DNA of 64,000 nt, taken from Burkholderia pyrrocinia (lineage in GTDB: Bacteria > Pseudomonadota > Gammaproteobacteria > Burkholderiales > Burkholderiaceae). The stretch spans positions 1,364,001 to 1,428,000 of the forward strand of contig NZ_CP024903.1 of NCBI RefSeq assembly GCF_003330765.1. Direction: 5' to 3'. The notes under the pieces were generated by a model. It ran no database searches and was not told the DNA's origin. It saw only the letters and a list, made by a program, of their open reading frames with translations. Position numbers and translations under genes: made by a program. This document shows positions 18,709-26,750 of the stretch, piece by piece (within the stretch, counting starts at the first letter, position 1; each line of letters begins with the position of its first letter).

Positions 18709-20787
18709 TCAGAACGTCGTGCGCAACCCGGCCATCACGCTGCGACCGCTTTCCGGCGCGAAGCCGCGCACGACCGAGGTCGCGTAGCGGATTTCCTGGT
18801 TCGTCAGGTTGTCGCCGCGCAGGTATGCGAGCCAGTGCGTCGCGCCAAAGCGGAACTTGTACGTCAGCATCACGCCGAGCGACGTGTAGCCGTCCGTCGA
18901 AAAGTCGTTGTCGGGCACGCGGTGCTGCGACCACGCGTGCGTGACCTGCGCGCGCGCGCCGAACGGGCCGTAGCCGTAGTCGGCCGCGAGCGTCGCGCGC
19001 AACGGCGCGATGCGCGGCAGCGGCTGGCCCGTGTCAGCGTTGCGCGCGTGCGTGTAGTCGGCCGTCAGTTCCAGGTCGACTGTATGGCCGCGCCGCGAGA
19101 ACGCGCGCCACTTGCCGTCCAGCTCGACACCGTAGAACTCGGCGCGCACGCCGCGATAGATCGCCTCGTTGAGCGAGCCGTCGGCGCCGGGCGCGACGGG
19201 CTCGCCGTCATCGTTCACGACGCGGCCCGTGTTGTACTCGGTCAGGTAGTTCGAGAAGCGGTTGTAGAACACGCCGACGCTGCCGCGGTTCGGGCCGCTC
19301 GCATAGCGCAGCGACAGGTCGGTCGACACGGCCTTTTCCTTCGATGCGTTCGGGTTGCCGATCAGGAACTGGCCGGTCGCATCGTGCGGGCCGTTCGAAT
19401 ACAGCTCGTAGAAGGTCGGCGCGCGTTCGGTGTATGCGACGTTCGCCGCCACCGACCACACGGGCGTCAGCGAGAACAGCGCGCCGGCCGACAGGCTGCC
19501 CGCGTTGAAATCGCGCGGCTGCGCGCCTGCGAATTTCTCGACGCCGGCCGGATCGGGATTGACCTTCACGTGCTCGAAGCGGCCGCCGAGGCTCAGCTTC
19601 AGCGCCGGGACGACCTGCCATTCCTCGAGCCCGAACAGCGCGACGCTGTTCGTGCGCGTGGACGGCACGAGCATCTCGTCGCCGAGCGCGGAGAACGTGT
19701 TCTGGCCGAACTGCACGCCGATCGCGCCTTCGAACGGGCCGATCTTGCGATGCCGCGCCTCGATGCGCGCCTCGTAGCCGCGGTTGCGGAAGGTGGTCGC
19801 CGTCTCGCCGTTGTCGACTTCCTTGTGGCGGTAGTCGGTGTACGCGAAGTCGAATTTCAGCTTCGTGAACGGCCCGCTCAGGTTGCGCACCTCGGACGCG
19901 AGCGCGAGGCGTTCCTGGTGCATCCGCAGGCGCACGTCGCTCTCGGCGACGGAGCCGTAGTTCGATTCGTAGCCGCTGTACGACAGGCCCGCGAAACCGT
20001 CGGCCCAGGTGTACGACGCGCCCACCGCGCCGCCGTGCACGCGGCCGTCGCTGTTCGGTACGCTGCCGACCGGCTGCGGCGTGTCGGGGCCGTCGATCGC
20101 ACGTTGCGCGCTGCTGCGCGCGTAGCCGGGAATCCGCAGCTTGCTCGTTTCGCGGTCGAACGCGTCGACGTGGAACGCAAAGCGGCCGTTGCCGCCTTCG
20201 ACTTGCGCGGCGCCGGCGCGCACGGAATTCGCGCCGCCGTAGCGCGCGTCGAGCGCACCCGTCACGCCTTCGATCGCTTCGCGCGGAATCCGGTTGTCGA
20301 TCGTGTTGACGACGCCGCCCACCGCGTTGCCGCCGTACAGCAACGCGGCCGGGCCGCGCACGATCTCGACGCGTTCGATCGACAGCGGGTCCTGCGGCAC
20401 CGCATGGTCGTACGACAGCGACGACGCGTCGTAGGCCGCGACGCCGTTCTGCAGCAGCCGGATCCGGTCGCCGTCCATCCCGCGGATGATTGGACGGCCA
20501 ACCATCGGCCCGTAGGTCGTGGTCGACACGCCGGGCAGCCCGTTGAGCGTTTCGCCGAGCGAATCGGCCTGGCGGCGCGTCAGCGCGTCGCCGGAAAGCT
20601 GGACGGTCGGCGCGATCAGTTCGGCGTCGCCGAGCGGGTTCGCGGTCACGAAGATCGGTGCGAGCGGGGTGGCCGAAGGCGTGCCGCTCGCGGCGGGCGC
20701 ATCGGTCTGCGCGTGCGCGACGGCGGCGAACAGCATCAGCGAAAGGGGCGAAAGCGGGCGAAGCGGTAGACGAGGAAGGTCGCGCAT
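18709..20787 (-). CDS. TonB-dependent outer membrane receptor, ZnuD-like
   Basis: Start placed at the ATG at 20787 (MRDLPRLPLRPLSPL), because this gives a clean signal peptide ending AVAHAQ; the frame extends upstream without it. The 692-residue product has a plug domain (the block GMDGDRIRLLQNGVAAYDASS and VEIVRGPAALLYGGNAVGGVV) followed by a 22-strand beta barrel ending in a terminal phenylalanine. The DASSLSYDHAVPQDPLSIE segment resembles zinc receptors of the ZnuD type. A Zur-like palindrome lies about 160 bp upstream. The likely role is TonB-driven import of zinc across the outer membrane; other metals or a cofactor remain possible. Confidence 0.85.
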   Translation of the reverse strand: MRDLPRLPLRPLSPLSLMLFAAVAHAQTDAPAASGTPSATPLAPIFVTANPLGDAELIAPTVQLSGDALTRRQADSLGETLNGLPGVSTTTYGPMVGRPIIRGMDGDRIRLLQNGVAAYDASSLSYDHAVPQDPLSIERVEIVRGPAALLYGGNAVGGVVNTIDNRIPREAIEGVTGALDARYGGANSVRAGAAQVEGGNGRFAFHVDAFDRETSKLRIPGYARSSAQRAIDGPDTPQPVGSVPNSDGRVHGGAVGASYTWADGFAGLSYSGYESNYGSVAESDVRLRMHQERLALASEVRNLSGPFTKLKFDFAYTDYRHKEVDNGETATTFRNRGYEARIEARHRKIGPFEGAIGVQFGQNTFSALGDEMLVPSTRTNSVALFGLEEWQVVPALKLSLGGRFEHVKVNPDPAGVEKFAGAQPRDFNAGSLSAGALFSLTPVWSVAANVAYTERAPTFYELYSNGPHDATGQFLIGNPNASKEKAVSTDLSLRYASGPNRGSVGVFYNRFSNYLTEYNTGRVVNDDGEPVAPGADGSLNEAIYRGVRAEFYGVELDGKWRAFSRRGHTVDLELTADYTHARNADTGQPLPRIAPLRATLAADYGYGPFGARAQVTHAWSQHRVPDNDFSTDGYTSLGVMLTYKFRFGATHWLAYLRGDNLTNQEIRYATSVVRGFAPESGRSVMAGLRTTF

Positions 20788-20948
20788 GGTCGGTGAATCG
20801 GTTGGAATCGGATCGGATAACGAGCGATGCGGGTCACGGCTGGATACGATATATTGTTGCGTTTGCGGCGCGCAGTGACCCGTTGGAACATGGCTCGGCG
20901 AGGCTCGGCCGCCCACAGTGGAACGGCGTCAGGCGGACGAGCACGCGA

Positions 20949-20967
20949 AATGATATGTTATATCATT
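20949..20967. promoter_or_regulatory. Candidate Zur box
   Basis: AATGATAT-GTT-ATATCATT is a perfect 8-bp inverted repeat around a 3-nt centre, in an A/T-rich island within GC-rich DNA. It resembles the Zur operator core. A weaker half-palindrome (ACGATATATTGT) lies near 20846-20857, closer to the receptor start. Confidence 0.6.
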
Positions 20968-21113
20968 GCAAAATCCAAGCCGGATGGCAGGATCTCGTCG
21001 GGTTTCTGTCGGATGGGGGAAAGGGTGGCGGGAGCGGCGGGCGGCGCCTGAAGCCGCGGCAGGCCGCCGCGCGACGGATGACGTCGCGTGGCGGCGTTGC
21101 GGTCAGGTTCGCG

Positions 21114-22556
21114 TCACGGCGCGAAGAACACGTCCGTGCGGTTCGTCAGGTTACCCGCGCTGGTCTGGATGAAGAACGGATGGAACGACGACGACGGGCG
21201 GACGTCGAGGCCCTGGTAGTCGCCGATGAAGAAGCCTTCCGCGTTCGGCGCGAGCTTCATGTCGAACGGCCCGCCGACGCGCCGCTCGTTGCCGAAGGTC
21301 GCGCCGCCGTCGAGCGAGATCTTGCGCCAGAAGCCGGTCGGCAGCGTCGTCGTGTTCCCGGCCAGCAGGTCACGGAAGTCGTAGTGGGTGACCATCACGG
21401 CGCCTGTGTTGTCGACGCGCACCGACGGATTGAAGGCCGGTCGACCCGTTGGCGTGTTGACCTGCAGCGGTGCGCTCCAGCTCGCGCCGCCGTCCTTCGA
21501 CGTCGACAGGGCGATCTCGTCGTACTTGCCGCCGTTGAAGCGGCTGTCCTGCCACACGACGTAAAGCTGGCCCGACGCGGGATCGATCGCGGGCTCCGGA
21601 ATGATGTCGCCGGTGCGCACGGGTTCGCCGGTGTTCGGATCCGTCACGCCGACCGTCTGCAATCCCGCGATCACCTGCGGTTTCGTCCACGTCGCGCCGT
21701 CGTCGGTCGACTTGATGAACGCGACCTTGCCGGCTGCCTTGCTGAACGGCGGCTGGATCAGGTCGAAGAAATCGTAGAGCGTGCCGCTCTTCGGATCGAC
21801 GACGATCTGGTTGCCGATCGTCTGCTGGCGCGAAGGCACGTGGACGATGACCTTCGCGGTGCTCCACGTCTTGCCGCCGTCGACCGTCTTCGAGAACAGC
21901 GTCGGCCCGCGGAACGCCTGCGTGTGCAGGTTCGCGTACGGGTTGCCGTTCGGCAGTTCGAGGCGGTCCCATACGGCGTACGCGGTGCCGGCCTTCACCG
22001 GATTCGCCGTCACCGATTCCTTGTCGTTGAAGAACTGCGTCGTCGGTTCGTTGTTCGCGATCAACAACGCGGGACTGCTCCAGGTCTGCCCGCCATCGTT
22101 CGATATCGATGCCGCAACCGCGTTGCTGTTGTTCGACTGGTTGAACGTGATCGCGACCGAGTACGCGGTGCCGTCCGGCCCGATCGATACCCACGGATCC
22201 GACGCGCGTTCGTACGACAGCCCGCCCGGCGCGCACGCGCTGAACGGCTGCGTCGTTCGCGCCCAGGTGGCGCCGCCGTCGAACGTGTAGCCCGCGACAT
22301 GGCCGTGTGCGCCGCCGTTCGACCAGCGGTCCTGCTGCCACACGCCGATCATGTTCGACGGGTTCGCCGGATTGACCGCGAGCCAGGGTTCGACCTCCGC
22401 ATTCACATAGACGGTGCCGGGTCCGCCGATGGTGCAGGCGGCGTATGGACTGGGGCCGGACACGAGCACGGGATCGGCGTGCGCGGCGGCACAGGCCAGT
22501 GCCATCGCGGCGGGCAGGAAGGTGAAAAGCGGGTGGGACACGATAGTGCGTCGCAT
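21114..22556 (-). CDS. Secreted BNR/Asp-box repeat (sialidase-like) protein
   Basis: 480 residues with a clear signal peptide (cleavage near AAAHA-DP). The mature chain carries at least five Asp-box repeats of the form S-x-D-G-G-x-T-W, for example SNDGGQTWSS, TVDGGKTWST, STDDGATWTK and SKDGGASWSA, spread over the protein as in six-bladed beta-propellers. Sialidases and other glycan-binding or glycan-cleaving propellers have this layout. I do not see the FRIP motif or the full arginine triad, so catalytic sialidase activity is not supported; an extracellular propeller of unknown ligand is the safer call. ATG start behind GAGGAGCAGTCC. Confidence 0.8.
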   Translation of the reverse strand: MRRTIVSHPLFTFLPAAMALACAAAHADPVLVSGPSPYAACTIGGPGTVYVNAEVEPWLAVNPANPSNMIGVWQQDRWSNGGAHGHVAGYTFDGGATWARTTQPFSACAPGGLSYERASDPWVSIGPDGTAYSVAITFNQSNNSNAVAASISNDGGQTWSSPALLIANNEPTTQFFNDKESVTANPVKAGTAYAVWDRLELPNGNPYANLHTQAFRGPTLFSKTVDGGKTWSTAKVIVHVPSRQQTIGNQIVVDPKSGTLYDFFDLIQPPFSKAAGKVAFIKSTDDGATWTKPQVIAGLQTVGVTDPNTGEPVRTGDIIPEPAIDPASGQLYVVWQDSRFNGGKYDEIALSTSKDGGASWSAPLQVNTPTGRPAFNPSVRVDNTGAVMVTHYDFRDLLAGNTTTLPTGFWRKISLDGGATFGNERRVGGPFDMKLAPNAEGFFIGDYQGLDVRPSSSFHPFFIQTSAGNLTNRTDVFFAP

Positions 22557-23019
22557 GGACTGCTCCTCGTTGGCGTGCGGCCGCGATGGTGCGGCGGAAC
22601 GAGGCAGCGCGAGCCGATGCGCGGCGGCACAGGCCGCGCGGGTCGGAGCGCCGCGGAGACGCGCACGATGCGTGCCGCCGGGACGTGTCGTTCAGGATGC
22701 CGCTTCAGCCATCGCAATCCGCGTGCGCTGGATACCGCCAGCACTTCGGTCAAGACTCCTATTCATTTTTATTGCTTGTGACGGATGTGTCGTTGATGCC
22801 GCCCGGCGCGGAAGCCGGTTCGGGCAGGCCAAGAATGCAGAGAAGTGGATTGCAATGTAGATGATTCGAATGCGGCGCGGCAGGCAATTTTTTGTAACAG
22901 AGCGTAGCCGGAAAGCGTTGCCGAGCGAGCGCAAATTCGCGGGAAAAATTTGCCGTGGCGAGCAGCGAAAATCGAAACGGAAAGAGGAATCGCTATCGTT
23001 TTCGCTTGACGCCCGTTGT
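22557..23019. other. Intergenic region upstream of the BNR protein gene
   Basis: About 460 bp between the end of marR and the start of the BNR-repeat gene, both on the minus strand. It contains the latter's promoter in a moderately A/T-rich part (22860-23010). No gene, RNA or palindrome stands out. Confidence 0.4.
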
Positions 23020-23451
23020 TCAGCGTTCCGACGGAAACCGCTCCTGCAATGCGTGCAGCCAGCGTGCGACGACATCGAGTTCTTCGTCGGAAAATCCGTC
23101 GCACAGCTTGCCGTTCAATTCGCGCAGCAGCACGCGTGCACACTTGAGCGCCGCGTGCCCTTCATCGGTCAGGTACAGGCGCGTTGCGCGGCCGTCGTCC
23201 GAATCGGCGTGACGCGTGACCAGGCCCGCCTTCGCCATCCGGTCGGCGAGCCCCGTCATCGCGGACGGCGCAAGCTGCAGCGCGGCGCCGACCTCGCCGA
23301 TCAGCGCGCCATCCTGCTTCGCGAGACAGAACAGCGCGCCGGCCTGCGCGGCGCTCGCGCGCGTCTCGGTCTCTGCCTTGCGGTCGATCCAGCGCTGCAC
23401 GCGCCGCTGGCCGATGTTCAACATGAAAAACAGTCGTCGGTCTTCGCTCAA
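23020..23451 (-). CDS. MarR family transcriptional regulator
   Basis: A winged-helix regulator with the MarR pattern: N-terminal dimerisation helix (RRLFFMLNIGQRRVQRWID), recognition helix region LQLAPSAMTGLADRMAKAGLV, and a wing containing the DSDDGRATRLYLTDEG motif. The preferred start is TTG at 23451, which overlaps the hydrolase stop as TTGA and gives 143 residues; the ATG at 23424 would give 134 and cut into the first helix. It is second in a two-gene operon whose promoter carries two matching palindromes, so it probably represses its own operon and responds to a small aromatic or lipophilic ligand. Confidence 0.85.
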   Translation of the reverse strand: MSEDRRLFFMLNIGQRRVQRWIDRKAETETRASAAQAGALFCLAKQDGALIGEVGAALQLAPSAMTGLADRMAKAGLVTRHADSDDGRATRLYLTDEGHAALKCARVLLRELNGKLCDGFSDEELDVVARWLHALQERFPSER

Positions 23452-24365
23452 GCTGGGTTCCCGGCTGCAATGGAAAGGGAGGGACGGCTCGCGCCGCGTG
23501 GCGTGTCGAGCGCCTGCGCGAGCCAGTTGGCTACATCGGGCCACAGCACGGTGCCGGCCCGGCCACGGAAGAAGCCCATGTGCCCGACCGGGCCGCTGCC
23601 CGCCGCATGCGGATCGATCTGGCGGCGTTCTACCGCCGCGCGGGTCAGGTAGCTTACCAGCAGGTCGATCGCGGCCGGGTTCGCCCACGGATCGTCGTCG
23701 AAGCCGAGTGCGAGGATCGGCAGTTGCTGTTTCGAGAAGCGCTCGGCCGCACCGAGCGTTGGATCGTCGAAGAAATAGCGCGGCAGCGTCGTCCAGCGGC
23801 TCCATTCGCGGAACACGCCGGCCGGCAAATCCTCGCCGAGCCCGAGCCGCTTGCCGGGCACGTAGCCGAGCAGCGCGGACATCAGCGGGCCCAGCACGCG
23901 CAGGATCAGCCGCACCTTCAGGCGCTCGGCCGGCTGCGCGATCAGCCGTGTGCTGCCCGCGTGCGCGGCGACGAGCACGGCCGCGCGCAGATGCGTCGTG
24001 CCGGCGGACAGCCCGATCGCGTGCCCGCCGACGCTATGGCCGACCGCCAGCAGCGGCAGCCCGTCGTACGCCTGCCGTGCCCACGTGGTCGCGGCGCCCA
24101 CGTCGAGCTCGATCCAGTCGCGCATGCGAGCCTGCAGCGTGCCCAGGCGCGGAGGCCGCGATGCGCCGATGCCGCGATAGTTGTAGGTCAGCGCCGCGAA
24201 GCCGCGTTCGGTCAGGAAGCGCGCGAAGCCCGCATATAGCCGCTCAGGCACGGCCGTCGCCGGATGGATCAGCACCAGTGCGCGCGGCGCCGCATCCGGC
24301 GACCACAGCGTGCCGCGCAGCGGATAGCCGTCGATGGCGGAGAACTCGATGGGTTGGGCAGTCAT
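23448..24365 (-). CDS. Alpha/beta hydrolase
   Basis: 305-residue serine hydrolase-like protein. After MTAQPIEFSAIDGYPLRGTL comes the LVLIHPATAVPER oxyanion region and the nucleophile elbow GHSVGG near residue 109, then DDPWANP and a late GHMGFF histidine block, giving a plausible Ser-Asp-His triad. No signal peptide, so cytoplasmic. Esterases of this type commonly pair with MarR regulators. First gene of the operon; the MarR gene overlaps its end by 4 bp. The ATG lies 24 bp from the nearer operator-like palindrome, so repression by the cotranscribed MarR is likely. Substrate unknown. Confidence 0.85.
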   Translation of the reverse strand: MTAQPIEFSAIDGYPLRGTLWSPDAAPRALVLIHPATAVPERLYAGFARFLTERGFAALTYNYRGIGASRPPRLGTLQARMRDWIELDVGAATTWARQAYDGLPLLAVGHSVGGHAIGLSAGTTHLRAAVLVAAHAGSTRLIAQPAERLKVRLILRVLGPLMSALLGYVPGKRLGLGEDLPAGVFREWSRWTTLPRYFFDDPTLGAAERFSKQQLPILALGFDDDPWANPAAIDLLVSYLTRAAVERRQIDPHAAGSGPVGHMGFFRGRAGTVLWPDVANWLAQALDTPRGASRPSLSIAAGNPA

Positions 24366-24387
24366 GGTCGTCGTCGTTCCAGGAATT

Positions 24388-24405
24388 TATTTCGTATGCG
24401 AAATA
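24388..24405. promoter_or_regulatory. Operator-like palindrome 1 of the hydrolase-marR operon
   Basis: TATTTC-GTATGC-GAAATA, a perfect 6-bp inverted repeat with a 6-nt spacer; the inner bases extend the symmetry to ATTTCG/CGAAAT. It lies 23 bp before the hydrolase start, in an A/T-rich promoter patch, and is a candidate MarR binding site. Confidence 0.75.
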
Positions 24406-24417
24406 TAGTGCGCAGCT

Positions 24418-24435
24418 TATTTCGTGTGCGAAATA
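24418..24435. promoter_or_regulatory. Operator-like palindrome 2 of the hydrolase-marR operon
   Basis: TATTTC-GTGTGC-GAAATA, the same motif as palindrome 1 with one spacer difference. The centres are exactly 30 bp apart, close to three helical turns, so both dimers would bind the same DNA face. The same half sites recur at 38390-38407 before the molybdenum dehydrogenase operon. Confidence 0.75.
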
Positions 24436-24628
24436 TGTGTCGAGGAATCATTCGAAGGCTACCTTTTGGGCCACGCTCACCTCGATCATGTCTCGCCATA
24501 CTTGGACGTGTCCGAACGCGATCAGCGCGAGGCTGTCGCCGCGATTGATCTCGGCGAGTGACGTGTGCCATCCAGCGTGTAGTCGCTCGTGTGTCACGCG
24601 CCTGCTCGTGCCCTTGCAATTCCATTTG

Positions 24629-24646
24629 CCTTACCTTAAAGTAAGG
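24629..24646. promoter_or_regulatory. Operator-like palindrome of the AbrB/PIN toxin-antitoxin operon
   Basis: CCTTACCTTAAAGTAAGG is an 18-bp palindrome with a single mismatched pair, 18 bp upstream of the antitoxin start and just before its GGAGGTG ribosome binding site. Autoregulation by the AbrB-type antitoxin is expected for such operons. Confidence 0.65.
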
Positions 24647-24664
24647 AATGTCGGAGGTGTCACC

Positions 24665-24910
24665 ATGACAGCAGCAACTATCACTTCAAAGGGCCAGGTC
24701 ACGATCCCTGTGGACGTGCGCAATCGGCTTGGCTTGCAGTCCGGCGACCGGATCGAATTCAGCTTCAACGAGGCGACGGGCCGGTATGAGGTCTATCCGG
24801 CCACGCGGTCGCTTGCGTCCCTCAAGGGCATCGTCAAGAAGCCGGCGAAACCGGTGTCGATCGAGGACATGAACCGGGCGATCGCCGAGCAGGGGGCATC
24901 CGCGCGATGA
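24665..24910 (+). CDS. AbrB/SpoVT-fold antitoxin
   Basis: 81-residue protein with the swapped-hairpin AbrB DNA-binding domain at the N-terminus (ITSKGQVTIPVDVRNRLGLQSGDRI is the family hallmark). A linker and a short C-terminal helix (IEDMNRAIAEQG) follow that would wrap the toxin. It binds its own promoter and neutralises the PIN-domain partner encoded 4 bp overlapping downstream. ATG behind GGAGGTGTCACC. Base composition is lower in GC than flanking housekeeping genes, as expected for a mobile toxin-antitoxin unit. Confidence 0.92.
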   Translation: MTAATITSKGQVTIPVDVRNRLGLQSGDRIEFSFNEATGRYEVYPATRSLASLKGIVKKPAKPVSIEDMNRAIAEQGASAR

Positions 24911-25305
24911 TCGGACTGGATACGAACGTGCTGGTCCGTTATTTCGCGCAGGACGACGCCGGGCAGTCGACGAAGGCGACGGCGCTGATGGATTCCCTGT
25001 CGGCCGAACGACCGGGGTACGTTTCGCAGGTCGCGCTGGTCGAAGTTGTGTGGGTACTCGGGCGATGCTATGGCGTCGAGCGCGAGCAGATGAAGGACAT
25101 CATCGACTCGATGATCGGCACCAAGGAACTGGTCGTTGAAGGTGCTGACACGGTGCGAAAGGCGCTTCGCGTGTACGCGGCATCTTCAAAGGCGGATTTT
25201 TCAGACTGCCTGATCGAGCGTTCCGGCCATGTAGCCGAGTGCGAGTACACAGCTACTTTCGACGTCGCGGCCGCCAAGGTCGCAGGGATGCAGTTGATCA
25301 AGTAA
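24907..25305 (+). CDS. PIN domain ribonuclease toxin (VapC-type)
   Basis: 132-residue PIN-fold nuclease. The acidic metal-binding residues are visible: Asp5 in MIGLDTNVLVRY, Glu46 in ALVEVVWVL, Asp97 and Asp100 in KADFSD, and Asp119 in ATFD. The family cleaves tRNA or rRNA in a Mg-dependent manner to halt translation. It starts within the antitoxin stop (ATGA overlap), so translation is coupled. All catalytic residues are intact, so it should be functional. Confidence 0.92.
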   Translation: MIGLDTNVLVRYFAQDDAGQSTKATALMDSLSAERPGYVSQVALVEVVWVLGRCYGVEREQMKDIIDSMIGTKELVVEGADTVRKALRVYAASSKADFSDCLIERSGHVAECEYTATFDVAAAKVAGMQLIK

Positions 25306-25350
25306 TCACCGTGCAAGCCGATAAACTGGAAAAGCGAAAGCCTGCTTGAC

Positions 25351-25367
25351 TATCCCCATTGGGGATA
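25351..25367. promoter_or_regulatory. Palindromic operator-like site before fic
   Basis: TATCCCCA-T-TGGGGATA is a perfect 17-bp palindrome, 37 bp before the Fic start. A TTGACT at 25346-25351 could serve as a -35 element, placing the palindrome in the spacer, a typical repressor position. No gene for the cognate DNA-binding protein is recognisable next to fic. Confidence 0.6.
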
Positions 25368-25404
25368 TGTACTGACGAATAGTGAACCTTGCCTTGAGAC
25401 GCAA

Positions 25405-26247
25405 ATGCCGAACCAAACTGCAGCGCTGCTGAACACGATCGACGCCAACAAGGCGACGCTCGACGCGGCGCGTCCGCTGCCGCCGAACTCGGTAGCTTCG
25501 CTGCGCGAGAAGCTGATGCTGGAATGGACGTATCACTCGAACGCGATCGAGGGGAACACACTGACGCTGCGCGAAACCAAGGTGGTACTCGAAGGCATCA
25601 CGGTTGGCGGGAAGTCCCTTCGCGAGCATTTCGAAGCAACGAACCACCGCGACGCGATTCTCTACGTCGAGGGCGTCGTGTCGAAGGGGGAAGCTCTGTC
25701 GGAATGGCAGATCCGCAATATTCACAGTCTCGTGTTGAAAGGCATCGACGCTGAAGAAGCGGGCCGGTATCGCCGCGAAAACGTGGTGATCGCGGGCGTG
25801 AGCACGACGCCGCCGGACTTCATGCATCTGCCTGCCGAAATGGCCGCGCTAATCGACTGGTATGAGACTGCCGGAGACATGCATCCGGTCGAGCGGGCGG
25901 CGGAACTGCACACGCGATTCGTGAAGATCCATCCGTTCGTTGATGGCAACGGGCGGACGGGACGGCTGCTGCTCAACTTCGAGTTGATGAAGGCGGGCTA
26001 TCCTCCGGCGATCATCCGCAAAGAGGATCGGCTTGCCTACTACGACTCGCTCGACAAAGCGCTGCGTCAGCGGCGATTACGGCGGCATCACGTGCCCGGT
26101 CGCCGAATCAGTGCAGCGCTCGCTCGATACGTATCTCGACGTGCTCGGGCTGCGTCATTGACCCACGCCGGATATGGCTCCGCCGTCGCCGGGTTTTCGG
26201 ACGTGATTGGGAAAAGACATGTTCACAAGAGCCAAAGCGGAACTTAA
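25405..26247 (+). CDS. Fic family AMPylase-type protein, C-terminus frameshifted
   Basis: The frame as read gives 280 residues. The catalytic motif HPFVDGNGRTGR is intact at 176-187. The N-terminal inhibitory motif SxxxEG is present as SNAIEG at 45-50, marking a class II Fic that carries its own antitoxin helix. After about residue 219 the frame becomes Arg-rich and implausible. The +1 frame instead reads GDYGGIT...VAESVQRSLDTYLDVLG, the expected Fic C-terminus, ending at TGA 26159-26161; one extra base near 26060-26063 restores a 251-residue protein. Fic enzymes transfer AMP or related groups to target proteins. The shift could be a real mutation or a sequencing error. Confidence 0.85.
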   Translation: MPNQTAALLNTIDANKATLDAARPLPPNSVASLREKLMLEWTYHSNAIEGNTLTLRETKVVLEGITVGGKSLREHFEATNHRDAILYVEGVVSKGEALSEWQIRNIHSLVLKGIDAEEAGRYRRENVVIAGVSTTPPDFMHLPAEMAALIDWYETAGDMHPVERAAELHTRFVKIHPFVDGNGRTGRLLLNFELMKAGYPPAIIRKEDRLAYYDSLDKALRQRRLRRHHVPGRRISAALARYVSRRARAASLTHAGYGSAVAGFSDVIGKRHVHKSQSGT

Positions 26248-26398
26248 AGAACTCGTAACGCTCGTGGCGGAGATCGAGCGCTACGACGCGACGCTGGCCG
26301 CAAAGCGCGACATCATTCCGGCCGAGGAGTCACGACAAGAGCGGCGTCGCAAGGAGATGCGAAATCTCGAACTGCTCGACAAGTACGAACTGGTCTAG
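26219..26398 (+). CDS. Small helical hypothetical protein
   Basis: A 59-codon frame from the ATG at 26219 (MFTRAKAELKELV); a TTG at 26207 would add four residues. The sequence is rich in Glu, Lys, Arg and Leu and looks like one long amphipathic or coiled-coil helix. No family recognised. It follows the Fic gene by about 60 bp in the same direction and is followed by a terminator-like hairpin, so it may be the last gene of the Fic transcript. A role as partner of Fic is speculation. Confidence 0.45.
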   Translation: MFTRAKAELKELVTLVAEIERYDATLAAKRDIIPAEESRQERRRKEMRNLELLDKYELV

Positions 26399-26420
26399 GA
26401 AAAGCATGGGAAATCCACAA

Positions 26421-26470
26421 AAAGCTAGCCAAACGACCCACCGGATTCAAGCCGGTCGGTGAGCTTTTTC
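26421..26470 (+). terminator. Terminator-like hairpin closing the toxin/Fic patch
   Basis: AAAAGCT (26421-26427) pairs with AGCTTTT (26463-26469), and an inner ACCGG/CCGGT stem (26441-26457) is flanked by GC-rich pairs. A T-rich end follows. It is consistent with an intrinsic terminator readable in both directions between the Fic region and the convergent sulfur-type operon. The next 280 bp to 26750 hold no gene. Confidence 0.55.
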
Positions 26471-26750
26471 CAGTGAATTTTTCCCTGGATCTCGAAAAGG
26501 CCGAGACCTTTCGTCTGGCAAAGTTCGAGAATGCAGACGCGGCTTTTTTCAGTCGGCGAGTGGTTCTTTTCGAAGGGGAATCCGACGATGCCTATTGCAG
26601 AGCTGGACCGGCAACGCTTGGCGGTGCCGGCGTGGGCAAGAGGCCGGCTGTCGGGCGGCGGGGCGGCCGGGCACGTCCGTGACAGCGCCGCGCTGCCCAT
26701 GACGGCTCTCGCCGGAGCGCGACCTGGACGGCGAGGTACGTCGCCGCCCG

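Noticed and set aside
23020..23805. 261-residue version of the MarR protein
   Set aside because: The N-terminal half overlaps the hydrolase gene in another frame and has no MarR features; the overlap-type start at 23451 fits family length.
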